DNA of 64,000 nucleotides. It comes from Camillea tinctor. Taxonomy: Eukaryota; Ascomycota; Sordariomycetes; Xylariales; Xylariaceae. The stretch covers positions 1,488,001 to 1,552,000 of the forward strand of contig MU394052.1 of NCBI GenBank assembly GCA_022578605.1. Reading direction: 5' to 3'. Positions 10,609-21,873 of the stretch are shown in pieces; the first letter of the stretch is position 1; each line of letters opens with the position of its first letter. Under the pieces are notes generated by a model. It was not told the origin of the DNA. It did no database searches and saw nothing but the letters and a program-made list of their open reading frames with translations. The translations under genes were made by a program, and so were the position numbers.

Positions 10609-10762
10609 TTCCCGATTTCAACGGTATATGCATACCTACATATTTCAGTGCACGTAGAATACCCCTATCTCCTATTGTCATAGGTAATGTAACGAACGGC
10701 AAACGAAACCCCCTCCATGTGCTCCTCTAGCCCTCGCCCCATCATTCTTCCCACCCTCTCTT

Positions 10763-11606
10763 CTAAAACCCCGGCCCCCGGCCCCCAAGCCCACTCCCCA
10801 TCTGATTCGCCGCCGTCCCCTTAAGGGCGTGGTCATTCGGGTTGGGCGCGGCCTCGTACAGGATATTCGCGGGCGCGCGGCCGAGCTGCATCCACTCGCC
10901 CCTGAAGCCGAGGTAGCTGAGGCGCGTGACGTCCTCGTCGTCCTCCTCCTCGATGCTGAAGTTGTCGGGGAAGAACAGCGTCAGGCGCTGGACCTTGCCG
11001 AACAGCGCGCGCTTGACGGGGAGCTCCTGCACCTCCGACGTGCGCGAGAGCTCGAACTCCTGCGTCGCGGCGAGCTCTTCCGCGGCCTCGAAGTCCACGT
11101 CCTCCCGGTTGATGAACACTTTGAGCGTCCGCGGCGCGCTGGCCGATGGCGACGTGCGCAGGAGGATCGAGTGCAGCTTGACTTGCCCCGTGAATCTGCG
11201 GAGGGAGAGGTTAGGGTGGGAGAAAAGAGGGAGCGAAGGAAGGGGAAAAGGGGTTTGAGAATAGAAAATAAAGTTGGAAATAAAAAAAATACAGAATAGC
11301 GAAGTGAGTAGTTAAATAAGTAAAATAGACGTACGGCACTATCATGAGAAGCTGTTCGTCCGCATCACTCTCTACTTCAGGTTCGACCTGGAGACGCTCC
11401 GCCCAAGTCTTCTTCACGATGGCCTTACCCGAGCCGGTGGTAGCCTCGTTCAGCGTGGTGATGTCGTCGAAGCGGATATGCTGATATAGGCTATGCTGCA
11501 GCGCTGGGGTGATATCATCCGAGTGGTCGTGTTCGTGATCATGGCCGTGGTCATGGCCGTGGTCATGGCCGCCGTGGCCGACATGCTCATCGTGGCAGTG
11601 GGACAT
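10763..11606 (-). CDS. PITH-domain protein (PITHD1-like)
   Basis: Exons 11335-11606 and 10763-11195 (junction CC|A, phase 2) give 234 aa. The protein starts with a His/Asp/Gly-rich stretch (MSHCHDEHVGHGGHDHGHDH) that could bind metal, as in other family members. The PITH domain (formerly DUF1000) spans about residues 33-205, with DITPALQHSLYQHIRFDD, the core FTGQVKLHSILLRTS and FINREDVDFEAAEEL, and a C-terminal YLGFRGEWMQLGRAP. PITH domains also occur in thioredoxin-like TXNL1, which binds the 26S proteasome; this protein has no thioredoxin domain. Its cellular role is not settled. Confidence 0.93.
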
Positions 11607-12184
11607 GCTTGGCTTTTTTCTGTGTTCTCGTCTTACATGTATTTACGAAGCTATTAGAAATACTAATTAATATTGAAAACACACCTTGAGTGAATTCTAG
11701 TTTTGGGGGTGTTTTAAATGTATTGTGATTGTGGCTTTTATCACGGGACGTGAAGTGCAGCTATGGGTGGTGCAGGAGTAGCTATGTAAGTTGATTTTCC
11801 CGTGTTAGAAAAGCCACTATTACAACGTCACTGGGTCCCTGAATTGCAGTGAAGTCATAGGTGCACAGCGCCCGCTCTAAGGCTTGCGATACCTAGGTAT
11901 ATAAGCTTTTAACAACATCAAAACACCACCCGACTTCATAGAAAATCAAATTTAGGGAAAGTTTATCGTGATCTCAAATCGACAGTGTTCTTTTTAATAA
12001 AATTGAGTCTTAATATTAAGTAAAGATCTACTAGTTATGGTAGCTAAAGTCGTTAACTCATAAGATAAAATGTCTCACGCTGTCTCACGCTGTCTCATGT
12101 AATAGCTGATCCCCTGGATAGAGAACCAATCTGATCGCAATCAAGAAATACCTATATAATCCCACCAATATGCTTCCTAGCCGG
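11607..12184. other. Intergenic upstream of PITH gene
   Basis: 578 bp holding the PITH promoter and the 3' end of the RRN6-like gene. The 10-nt phrase TGTCTCACGC is repeated at about 12070-12090. No gene seen. Confidence 0.5.
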
Positions 12185-15100
12185 TTAAAACCCCCCCTTC
12201 CGCTTCTTTGCCTTCTTCTTAGGCCTCTCGGCGGACCTTTGCCCAAAAAGTCCCCCTAACGGCTGGGACATTGTATGTGGCGGGTCTGAATGCAATAGCT
12301 GGCTCTGTGATGACCTGCCAACGGGCTGGCTGACCTGGCTGCTGAAGAAGTGCGTATTGGGAGCCGGTTGGGTGGAAGGTTGTATATAAGGAAGCTCCGG
12401 CTGCTGTGACATTTGAAGAAGACTCGCAGCTCGCCGTCGTTTTCGAGACTCGCGAGCTAGCTGCCTCGCCATTCTCAGCATTCCGGGAGTTTTCTCCGTC
12501 GTCCTATCGAGGTCGAAGACGTAGTCCTCTAGACTTGCTCCCACCCGCCATTTATCCAGCAGCCCCGAGGCCTTTTTTGGAACAAATTTACCTGTTCCCG
12601 TATATGACCTTAATAGAGCCATAGCCGGATCTTCTTCAGTGTCCTCAGGTCTCGACACCTGAGAACTCGTAACTGATGCTGGGGACTGTGATCTAAGGGA
12701 ACTCTCGCGGTAGCTTTCTGATTGGCTGTCTATCACCATATTATCCAGACTATCCGCTTGGTCTGGCATAGATGAGAATGATGATGGTTGAAGATCAGTT
12801 ATATCAGGCCTGAGGTGGCCCACAGCATAAAGTGAAAGATAAAGATCACATGCGGTCCTACAAGCTATTGCGGTCCGCCAGTTGAGTTCTGAACCGCTCA
12901 GATCGCCGTCTGCTGTCGGCAAACGGGTTAAACTAATGACTGTAGAATATATCTCATACAGAGATGATGTGTCTGAAGACATCCAAGTAGCACGTGGCTG
13001 ATTGAGATCGAATACGCCTATGCTTGGGTCAAGATTTCGGAGCCAATCCAGTTCAGTCACCCAGTCAACCATGAATCCAGGGAAATTTTCTGGCAATTCG
13101 AATCCTTGCATGATTTGTAGTCTAGGAAACACGTTAGTTATCTGACTTTGAATGAATGTGCTAAGTGGACATACAGGGTCCTACTAGGCATGCCGCCCTG
13201 CTCTAAAGCTTCTTGGACGGCTAGATGTACAGAATCAAAAGGATTTGTACCAAATTCATCTTTTTGAGTAGACGCTATATGTTGCATCTGGTATGCCTCG
13301 TCGAAAAAGGTACACAAGTGTTCATAGAATGACTTGATGCTCCTCTGAACTTCTGGTCGGGAGGCATTGTTATTTGCATCTTGTTGTTCGAAGCTGACCA
13401 ATTTCGTCTTCTCTAGCATGGCCAAATCTTCTCTAACAACAAAGTTAGAGGACAGATACTTCACAAGCTTTTTCCTTTCCACTAATTTCGTTGGCTGTAT
13501 CACTTTATATATCGGCGGGACTACTTCGCTGACAGACAACATGGAGGCTGCACATAGGGTAGATGTAAAGGACATATCTGACTTGAGCATAGTGAGCTGG
13601 TAAAACTGTACCCGTTGCTCAGCTAAATCCCGTGAAAACTCCGATCGATACTCGGAGGATTCTATGGCAACTGTTGCAGGGTAAAGGCACATGGATTGAA
13701 TGGTGGAATCAGGAGAAGAGCCCCAGAAAGGGGCGAGGTTGACTACTTCGTGATGACATGTGGCTCTGTTGAGATCCTTTTTCATCATTCTCACACAGAA
13801 GAGATCCAGCAGAGGAGCTCCTGAGGAATATACAAATACCATAGTAGTGATCTGATCGAATGATCTGACACCCGATGTGACAGTGAGTTTCAGGGTTTTG
13901 TCAAAAATATCCCTAAAATGGGGCGATGAAAGTAGAATGGTCCATTTCTTTTCAGATTTGCCCCATTCCTCTCCTTCTTCTGAGAACACCCTGACGACAA
14001 ATAATTTCGCCGTGGTCAAGACAAAGAAACACTGGGGATCTTGAGGGTTGGCATGGATATCAAGCACGCACTCTGACGAACCCGGTCGTAAGAAGGACAA
14101 ATCTGGTAAGAAAGAGTCGGTACTAGTATCGAGAAGCCTTACCAGTGTTGAGTTGCATAGGAGCAACATCGAAGACCGCTCAAGTGACGAAAATGCACCT
14201 TGGGATGGAGGTTCAGCTTCTTCCTGATCAAACCCGAATGCCTGCAGTTCATCCAATCGGCTACTCGAGCAGCCAACCCAGAGGATTTTATGCCACTGCG
14301 ATACAGAAGTATCCCTGTAGGGAAGTCGCTCCATGACACCTTTTCCAATGTGACCACATTTTCTTAGTTTGGACCTGGGTTTCCTAGACGACTTGATACG
14401 AGTGAGTGTGATGTCCCAGATACTCCAGAAACCACGCTCATCGATAATACCAAGCTGAGGAGGCCCAGATCGCGTACCAGGATTAAAAGCCACATCAGAA
14501 TGAGAGTTGCCCCCAGTTTGATCTCGTGAAAAGTATAAGATTGGGTTTGGAGCGATGCGCGATGGTTCCCCAGAGTCATTCTGGGTGGAGGTGGTGGGAA
14601 TCCTCTGATACTCAGGTTGGAACACTCGAGTGCCTGAACATCTTTGGACAACCAACCATCGCGTCGGGTCATATCGTTTGAGGTCAACGAAACTTTTAAG
14701 CTGGCAAACTGGCCCGATATCCGTTACCCACAAAGCAGGTTCTTCTCCGCTTCTCTCTGCAAGACAGAGCGCGCCACCATCTTCTTCGTCCCATCTCCAT
14801 TCCGCCAAGGCGGGCTTTACAAAGCGAACTTCGTCGTTGGCAATGCCAGCAGATGTGACGAGCAATGGCGCACCTCTGGATCCTTGCGGGTCACTAGTAT
14901 CGGTCAACTCGCCAATAGCAAAGTGAGACGCATGGCATGGTCCCTCTTGATGATCGTGCCGCAAAGTTGCTTCTTCCAAGATGTGTTCATGGATAATTTC
15001 GTTCCCTAAACGCGCCTCGGGATGATTTTTCAACAGCCATCTCTGCTGTCTACGACTCTGGTTCCACAGGGATTCAGTTGCGACATGTGAATCTAGGGCC

Positions 15101-15332
15101 TCAGTTGGCGGGAACCAGGTCTTCCAAGAGTTGAATACTTTGAATATGGGTGCTGTCGGTACTGTTAGTGTATGCCGACTTTATAGCTTGGGGGTTGAGA
15201 AGACATGCCATTTTGAGAGAAATCCCGAGAGGATTGCCAACCGCAATCCTCCGCCTTGCCTGTTCCGTAAGGTAGGTGTGAAAGGCGTCCTGCGATGCCA
15301 ATTGACGATTCTAGGATGTGGCGTTCAGTCAT
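12185..15332 (-). CDS. rrn6: RNA polymerase I initiation factor RRN6-like
   Basis: Exons proposed as 15260-15332, 13175-15152 and 12185-13121 give about 995 aa, the usual size. RRN6 is a core-factor subunit (Rrn6-Rrn7-Rrn11, the TAF1C counterpart) that recruits Pol I to rDNA promoters. Support: QRWLLKNHPEARLGNEI, a beta-propeller-like middle with GIIDERGFWSIWDITLTR and QWHKILWVG, and the Ser-rich C-terminus ending KKKAKKRKGGF, typical of ascomycete RRN6. The last intron (53 nt, with TAACTAAC) is clear. The first is not: the phase requires either a GC donor (CAG|GCAAGG, 15259) or a weak GTTGGC donor (15241), so residues about 24-35 are uncertain. It is divergent from SPC25. Confidence 0.88.
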
Positions 15333-15905
15333 TCGGGGAGCTCAGCCCAGTGTAAGTCCTCTCCAATACGGACTTTCCTTGGCCGCGCATAGCGATGCTA
15401 CAAATAAGAAATATCAGGGCGCTAGGGATCAAGCAATAAGCTACAGGGAAGTTTGTAGTAAATACATAAGGGAAAGGTAAGAGTCGGAACCGGAGTCTAT
15501 TTGTAAACAACTTTATGCTGGGCCTTATGTAATGCACTGTTAAAAAGGAAAGAGACGAAAAAAGAAATGAAATTCTAATTGTAGTACAGGATATCGATGG
15601 CTTCCCCCCTGCTTATCGAGTCTTATCGTAAAGCATCAACTAGGCCACTTAAACTTTAAATACTTGCACCCCTCTTATCGATTTGATTGGCCCACAAGTG
15701 CCATGCTCGGCAACGAATGTAAACAAAATTGATCTTTCCCTTGCGATTATCGAATTTGCTTTAATGATTCTCTAACAACGACTAGGTAATATCAATCCGA
15801 CCACAAACTTAGAACCCATAATCTAGAACCCAACACCGCACGCATACATCACATTTATATATCACAACCCTACCGCCCACTCGATCGAAAAAAAAGACCG
15901 AAACC
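15333..15905. promoter_or_regulatory. Divergent promoter, RRN6 / SPC25, with TATCG cluster
   Basis: 573 bp between start codons. TATCG occurs five times between 15592 and 15756, three as CTTATCG (15612, 15622, 15673) and others as ATATCGAT and ATTATCGAA. This looks like a clustered transcription-factor site. No gene seen. Confidence 0.45.
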
Positions 15906-16808
15906 ATGGCCTCGGCATTCGAATCTTCACTCTCCTCAAGCATGAGCGGCCGACCGACAATGTCGGCGATGGCGCCTTCGATGGCAGACTCCCTACCCAG
16001 TATCAACTTCGGCTTCGACGAGTTGCGCGATCGCATGGCCAAGTTCACCGCGAGATTCGATGCATTTATTGAGCAAGGGCGGAAGCGCGTACTGGAGGAG
16101 CGCAACCAGTTCCGCATGAACGTCGCAGAACTACAAGGTAGGGCAACACCAATCCATCACCATCATTACCACTATCACCACCATTGGTAGCTTCGGCTCG
16201 TCCACAAGCTACCAGATAGAGAAAGAGAAGGCTGACACTTATCGCTTGGAAAATAAACAGAGGACCAGCGCATGAAGAAGAAAGACATCGAGATCATACA
16301 GCAAAAGACGAACATGCACCAGCAGATGATGTCGAAGGAGGAGGCAGAGAAGCGGGAGATGCAGGCGGCGATCACATCGCTCAGCGCGCAGCGGGACAAG
16401 AACGCGGCGGCGCGGGACGCGCTGAAGCAGCAGATCGCGGACACGCAGCGGGAGATCGAGGCGCGGCTGGCGGCGCAGCGGGCGCACGCGCAGCACATGG
16501 AGGCGCAGAGCCGGTTCAACGTGCCGGAGCTGGACTTCTGGATCTCGAACCTGTGCCTCAAGATCGAGGGCGCGGGGCAGACGGACCGGCTCAAGTTCGT
16601 CTACTCGCACATCGACGAGAAGGACTGGGAGCGCGAGGCCTGGTTCGAGCTCTGCACCGCCTCCCGCGACTACGACGTGCGACACTGCCGCCCCAAGCTC
16701 GAGCGCGAGAAGGTCGACCGCGTGCTCGAGCGGGTCAACGAGACGAGGGAGCTGGCTACCCTGCTGAAGGGCATGCGGGAGCTGTTCGCCGAGGCGATGA
16801 AGTCATGA
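15906..16808 (+). CDS. spc25: Kinetochore protein Spc25 (Ndc80 complex)
   Basis: Exons 15906-16137 and 16261-16808 (junction G|AG) give 259 aa. Spc25 pairs with Spc24 at the centromere end of the Ndc80 complex, linking kinetochores to microtubules. The Ser/Met-rich N-terminus is followed by a long coiled coil (about 65-165, rich in Glu, Gln, Ala and Lys) and the C-terminal RWD-like globular domain with its signature: PELDFWISNLCLKIEGAG, DRLKFVYSHIDEKDWEREAW and SRDYDVRHCRP. Exon 2 has very GC-rich third positions. The next gene on the same strand, MOZART1, also serves the spindle; there is no sign of co-transcription. Confidence 0.95.
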
Positions 16809-17501
16809 GTGATAATCACATGGGTTGCTTTTTTTTTGGGGGGGGGGGCATGGAAATGCATGCCTTTATACTACATTACGATTACGGTTTAATGACATAC
16901 GCATGGTTGTGGATTGGTGATGGGATGGGAGTTTAGGTGTTACTACGAAGACCTAAAGACCTGCCAATATTGGTCTCTTGTTGGCTGGTTGGTCGGGTGG
17001 ATTGATTGGACATGTGAATCAAAAAGTCACTTCTGGGATAGCAGTTCTTGTGGAATATACCTTTTATTGAATCGGAAAAAAAAATCTATTGACTTCTCTA
17101 GAGAAGTATAGTGAAGTTACAATACCTTGATTTTGATAGGCCACTTAGTATACGTAATATCCCTAATTGGAATTGGATGTAAGGTTGTCCCTGATATTTT
17201 ATATAGTCCCATCTCTAGTTGTACCCAAACCAGTGGAAGTGCTTGAACAGCAGCTGCTACCACCTGCCGATCCTAGCTACCATAATATATGCACGTAGTT
17301 AAACTTGTAGCGCCGCGCCGCGACTTCAAACGCGCATCTGCACGGCAAGCCAAGCCAAAGCTAAGTTTGTGTATGATAAAGTAGTAAAAGAGACCTCTTA
17401 TCAACTTACAAACAATCGGTCCTTGTTTATCACATACATTATCAATCCTCATAACCCCCAGTTTCTACAACCCATAAAAGTCTCGCTTTATCTTTTTCAT
17501 C
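16809..17501. other. Intergenic SPC25 / MOZART1
   Basis: 693 bp. It contains a T9G10 homopolymer pair just after SPC25 (about 16830-16848) and the MOZART1 promoter. The small open frames show no recognisable product. Confidence 0.5.
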
Positions 17502-18041
17502 ATGCCACCCAAGGACGACAATGAAAAACAGCAGGCGGCACAACAAGCTGTAGATATTCTGCACGAGATTTCTACCATCCTGGTATGATCATTCAGTCCT
17601 TTATATAGATATACTCATGAGATCTTACTTTTTCCCTTTCCCCTTCCTCTTGCCATAAATCCCCTTACCTAACACAAGCCTATATAAAAATAGAGAAAAG
17701 GGAGAGAAGAAAAAAAAAAGCAGAGACTAATAATGTACAATATGCACACAGAACTGCCATCTCGACCGCCGGACACTGTCGGTTTGTATATCTATGATCG
17801 AGAATGGGGTAAATCCGGAGGCGCTAGCAGTAAGTCCTTTGTATTCCCTGCTCCTTTTCGTCCCTCCCTTATATGTATATAATCAAACTTCATCTTTTGG
17901 TAGTTTGGGTAAAGGAAAATGAAAGGAAAGCTAATTTCTTCATGTTCAAAGAATGTCGTCCAGTTCTTGCGCAAGGAGGCTCAGAAAGTCGGCCTCGCCA
18001 AGGATGCGGCGGCCGCTGCTGCTACCTCCTCTGGTCGGTAA
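17502..18041 (+). CDS. mzt1: Mitotic-spindle organizing protein 1 (MOZART1)
   Basis: Exons 17502-17582, 17752-17829 and 17952-18041, all phase 0, give 82 aa. The family core is plain: [12 protein letters not shown], then [22 protein letters not shown] and [12 protein letters not shown], with an Ala-rich tail ending SSGR. MOZART1 binds the N-termini of gamma-tubulin complex proteins and activates the gamma-tubulin ring complex at spindle poles. Small size and three short exons make it easy to miss in automated gene calls. Confidence 0.95.
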
Positions 18042-18527
18042 AGGGGGATAAATAAAAGGCAACCCTCGAGAGCGGCAGAAGGTATAGGAATATTTGGTAT
18101 GGGGTTTGGCGTTTATTATAGGGAGTGAGGCACGTCCTACTAGTGTCCAAATCACGAACGATGCAAACGACATACTATTTTACGGCGGTAGGATATCGCT
18201 AAGCAAAGTGTTTCAAGGGGCGGTGGTTTTCTGCGCATGGGTAGTAATAATAACAATGCATCCAAATGATATACATTCTTTCCAACTTCATCGCGGCTTA
18301 GAGAAACAGGTCTTCTGGAAAACAAAGGTAACCCCAAACGCCTGCTCTACGTGAATGTACCAATTTCAATGCCAGTTCCTATACATCCAAATGCTAGTAT
18401 CCTCTTTTTCTTTTCCCGAATTCAACTCGTATTCCACCGTGTGTGTAACCATGCCGCATCTGAACGCCATTCTCATGTCATGTCCCCCCTCAAACGAGCC
18501 AATGCTACGTCTAGCAACCGCCGCTAA
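18042..18527. other. Convergent intergenic MOZART1 / CHY-RING
   Basis: 486 bp of 3' flank for two convergent genes. Nothing else recognisable. Confidence 0.5.
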
Positions 18528-20700
18528 CTAGCGATGTCCGAGCAGCTCAAAATCATCATGGTCAGACTCGCCGTCTTCTTGGTCTATCTCCTCGTCTGAA
18601 GTCAAGACAGACTCTTCATCCGAGCTAATAGCATCGACATCGTTGTCTTCTCCATCCCCGTCTTCATTCGACGCTATACTACGCGGAACACGGCTCCAGA
18701 ACCCTATCATGTCTTGGCCCTCCTCTTCATCTTCTGTTCCTGCGACAGACCCACCCACAATAGAAGCATGTAATGAGGGTCCTGGTGTAGGCACCGGTGA
18801 AACGGAGCGGGCCAATCTATCCAAACCTTGTGACTCTAAGGCATGTTCGATAGCGATTGAGCTCGTGACATTGGATGAATGGCGTCTCCGTATATCTCGG
18901 CTCCCGGATACGTCCGGAGTAGGGGGTCCATCTGGGTGGCGGGAGGGGGCCGCTGCTGGCAGTTGTGCATTTCGTCTTCCGAAATCGGATTCGGTAGTGT
19001 TAGCAGCTAATCCAAGGATCTGGAGCTGGGCTGTGTTGTACGACAAGCAAACACTGCACTTCAGGCCTAGCCAATGATACATCGTCGAACTCTTGGCAGA
19101 GCAGTCATTGCAGAGCACAACAGCGCGGGTATCTCTAAACTCCGGGGGCATGGGCTGGGATTGTATGGCGAGATCGAGGTTTCTGAATTGGGATTCCATA
19201 TTGGTGAGGCTCTTGTTGCAGATAGGACATTTGTAAGAAGTCTTCATGTGCTCCTGGAAGCACTGTCGGTGTATGCTATGCCCACACTTCATGAAGCAAA
19301 CCGCTTTCGGAGATGTGAACATATAATCACCACATATGGGACAGTCGCAATCCGTGGCCCGTTCTATACATTTATGATCCAATTCCATAGATATGGCTAT
19401 ACAAGCGCAACATTTCTACCGCAAGTTAATTTGGGGTCTCAACCAGGAAGGGAATCAGGGAATCGGGTTATACCTGGCAATGGAAGAAATCTTTCCCAAT
19501 ACCTCTACCAATCCTACATATGCCGCAGTCATTGCAATGATAGCATGGCTTGTCGGGGTCGTCGTTCCACAGTTTGCAGATGCCACAATAATACCTAGCA
19601 GCCGATTCCCCACAGGCCACACAAGTTTCACCGGCTCTCTGAGCAGTGCCACAGAACATACATAGCATATTCTTTGTCTCCTGTCGAACTAAATTATGAT
19701 CCTCAACTTTGTCGTGACAGAAACGGCAGGTATACCACCGATGGCAAGTTGAGCACTGTAATTTGACATTGCGCCGGTAATGTTCGCACCCAAAGGGTCG
19801 ATAATCGGAATCTTCGGAATCTTCGATATCCTCAGTAGACTCGTCCGACACTACTCTCGGCGCAAAAGTCGGCCTCTTATCGTCCTCCGTCAAGTCGAAT
19901 TCTTCCTCAGGCCCGTCTTCGCCCAGGGGGTTATGCCAGAATTTAAAAGATTCCAATGGTCGTTGTGTCTGCGAAGGCCGTCGCTCTATGGCCCTCGGGC
20001 TTGAAGGGGTGTTTGACCGCTCTCCTTGAACTAGCCCCTGAGATTTTGCGTAGCCTTCACTTAGCAATTGGTGCATCAATCGAGCCTTCTCGGAAGGTTC
20101 AATATCCCGTGCTTGGATGGTAAATATCCGCCTTCTTAATTCGCCCATGCCATCGTCCGCGGGGAGCGAAACACGGCGGTGCGTGCCGGCCTGGGAAGAA
20201 GGATGAATATCAAGAATTCGACCTGCAGCCATGCTGGTGGCATTCATAGGCACAGACGCAGGTACAGATTCGTTTGGGGGCTCGTGCTCAAGGGAACGGG
20301 GCTCGAAGATAGGCAAGTCGGAAGAGATAGGGAGGTCGTGATATAGGGTGTTATCAGACCGGCTGCTTTCCTGGCGTAGGCCGGATGTAATTGGATGCAG
20401 ATTCGCTTGGTTCGCTTGGACAGGGTTCCGGGAAGACGGGGAAGACGAAGAAGTCGATTTGGTTTCATCAAGACCATCTCCTAGATAGGAAAACTCGTCG
20501 ACTTCAGAAATAACATTCTCTTCTAGTTGTTGTTGATTATATCGACATGTCTGCGCAGGTCGCGAGGATCGCGAAGGCGAAGGCGAAGGCGAAGGCGATT
20601 CAGGTTGAGGCTTGATAATGGCGGTAAATGATGAAAATGAAAAACGTCGGGCTTGTCGAATGACGGGGTTCACGATGAAGTCGGTGACTAAAGACGTCAT
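18528..20700 (-). CDS. CHY zinc-finger and RING E3 ubiquitin ligase (PIRH2/RCHY1-type)
   Basis: Exons 19474-20700 and 18528-19415 (phase 0, 58-nt intron) give 704 aa. The first 300 residues are disordered and Ser/Pro/Arg-rich, with an RSPSPSPS-like stretch. A CHY zinc finger starts at about residue 302 (PFGCEHYRRNVKLQCSTCHR), followed by a CTCHY finger (YYCGICKLWNDD, CYHCNDCGICR, HCQKCCACIA), a RING-H2 at about 434-478 (CPICGDYMF, MKCGHSIHRQCFQEHM, YKCPIC) and a C-terminal zinc ribbon (VVLCNDCSAKS, LKCSVC). The tail is acidic (DEEIDQEDGESDHDDFELL). The order of domains is that of PIRH2, an E3 ligase for nuclear substrates; the long extensions at both ends are typical of fungal members. All zinc ligands appear intact. 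Confidence 0.94.
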
Positions 20701-21513
20701 TGGCAGGTGAATACTATTACATGCAGGTTTCTAAGTACGTATAGGTTAGGTAAGTTATGAAGGGAATGGGTAGATATGGTTATATTCAAGGTTCCGTACA
20801 AAAACCAAAAGAAGAATACTACCAAAAAGAAAAAAATAAATTAAAAAAAGAAAAAAGGTAAACAAATTAAGTCATGCAGATAGACACTGCAAGGTCGGGG
20901 GTGTGAACAAAGGGCAAGAAAAGAAAAGAAAAAGTATAGTTTGTAGCCATTAATGGCACGACAGTTGGACGATTGATTAATGGATTGATTGATTTCCCCA
21001 AATGGAACATTGCCTAAGGTAGAACCCGCCCCTACGTAATAAGGTCAACCGTATTCAACTTTAAGATCCCCGCTACTACCGCAGACTACGTAGTTTGCCA
21101 CCTGCGGGACACCTGGGAGCGTTGTGCTTTTTTGTTATCGGGTGCTCATCGCTTCTAGAGTTTGACCTACGCTGTCTACTCGCTTTGCTAAAAAAACTTA
21201 AATTATACACACCTACGTACTTCCGACGTACTTACTTACCTCTAGTTTAAGGTCCAGACCTGTCCATCTATCTAAACCAATCCGCCTCAGTTTGCCACGA
21301 TAAGCTTTTTTCATCCAACGTTCCTTTACCAAAGTAAATATAACCGTATAGTGAAAAACATTACGCCCCTCTCACGGCACATCATCGGACAACACTCAGT
21401 CGAATCTCATCTGAATCTCAGTGCTTGCTGATTAAGCGCCTGGCTAATTGCATTGTTCAACACACTTTGAGAAGAGGAAAAGGGAAGAGAAGAAAAGAAG
21501 AAGAAAAAAAACC
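20701..21513. promoter_or_regulatory. Divergent intergenic, CHY-RING / LYR protein
   Basis: 813 bp between divergent starts. AGGTTAGGT (reverse complement of ACCTAACCT) is at 20743-20751, close to the CHY-RING start. Purine-rich A/G tracts lie near 20820-20950 and just before the LYR gene. No gene seen. Confidence 0.5.
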
Positions 21514-21873
21514 ATGACTGAAAAAAATATCATTCATGCGTACCGTCACTTATACCGGGACTTGCTACGTGCCGTCCACTATTCCAAGCCTGCTCGCTTT
21601 ACAGTACTTTACCAGCTAAGAGCGGCCTTTCGGGATAGGGAGGCTACATACAATGAACAAGTCGTCACCCGGACACGGGAGTTCCTTAAATCAGCTATCG
21701 AAGTCCGCGGCATAGAGCATTGTGTTCTCAAGAATCTTTTGTTAATAGCTTGGCACCGGCACTTTGCGAAGTTGAACGCCTGGAAACGGGTAGACCGTGC
21801 CGAAAGGGCGAGTGAAAACAACGGAAACAAGTATCTTGCCCCCGTGAATAACTCGTACATGTCAGGATATTGA
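21514..21873 (+). CDS. Small LYR-motif protein (complex1_LYR-like)
   Basis: An uninterrupted frame of 119 aa, starting at the ATG after an A/G-rich leader. Near the N-terminus is AYRHLYRDLLRAVHYSKPAR, with L-Y-R followed by a basic helix, then FTVLYQLRAAFRDREATYN and a helical C-terminus. This matches the small LYR family: mitochondrial accessory factors that bind acyl carrier protein and serve complex I/II assembly, Fe-S delivery or the mitoribosome. It resembles the fungal-specific members once labelled DUF1763; I cannot say which client it serves. An alternative in-frame ATG at 21448 would add a Lys/Arg-rich stretch that looks like leader. Confidence 0.78.
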   Translation: MTEKNIIHAYRHLYRDLLRAVHYSKPARFTVLYQLRAAFRDREATYNEQVVTRTREFLKSAIEVRGIEHCVLKNLLLIAWHRHFAKLNAWKRVDRAERASENNGNKYLAPVNNSYMSGY

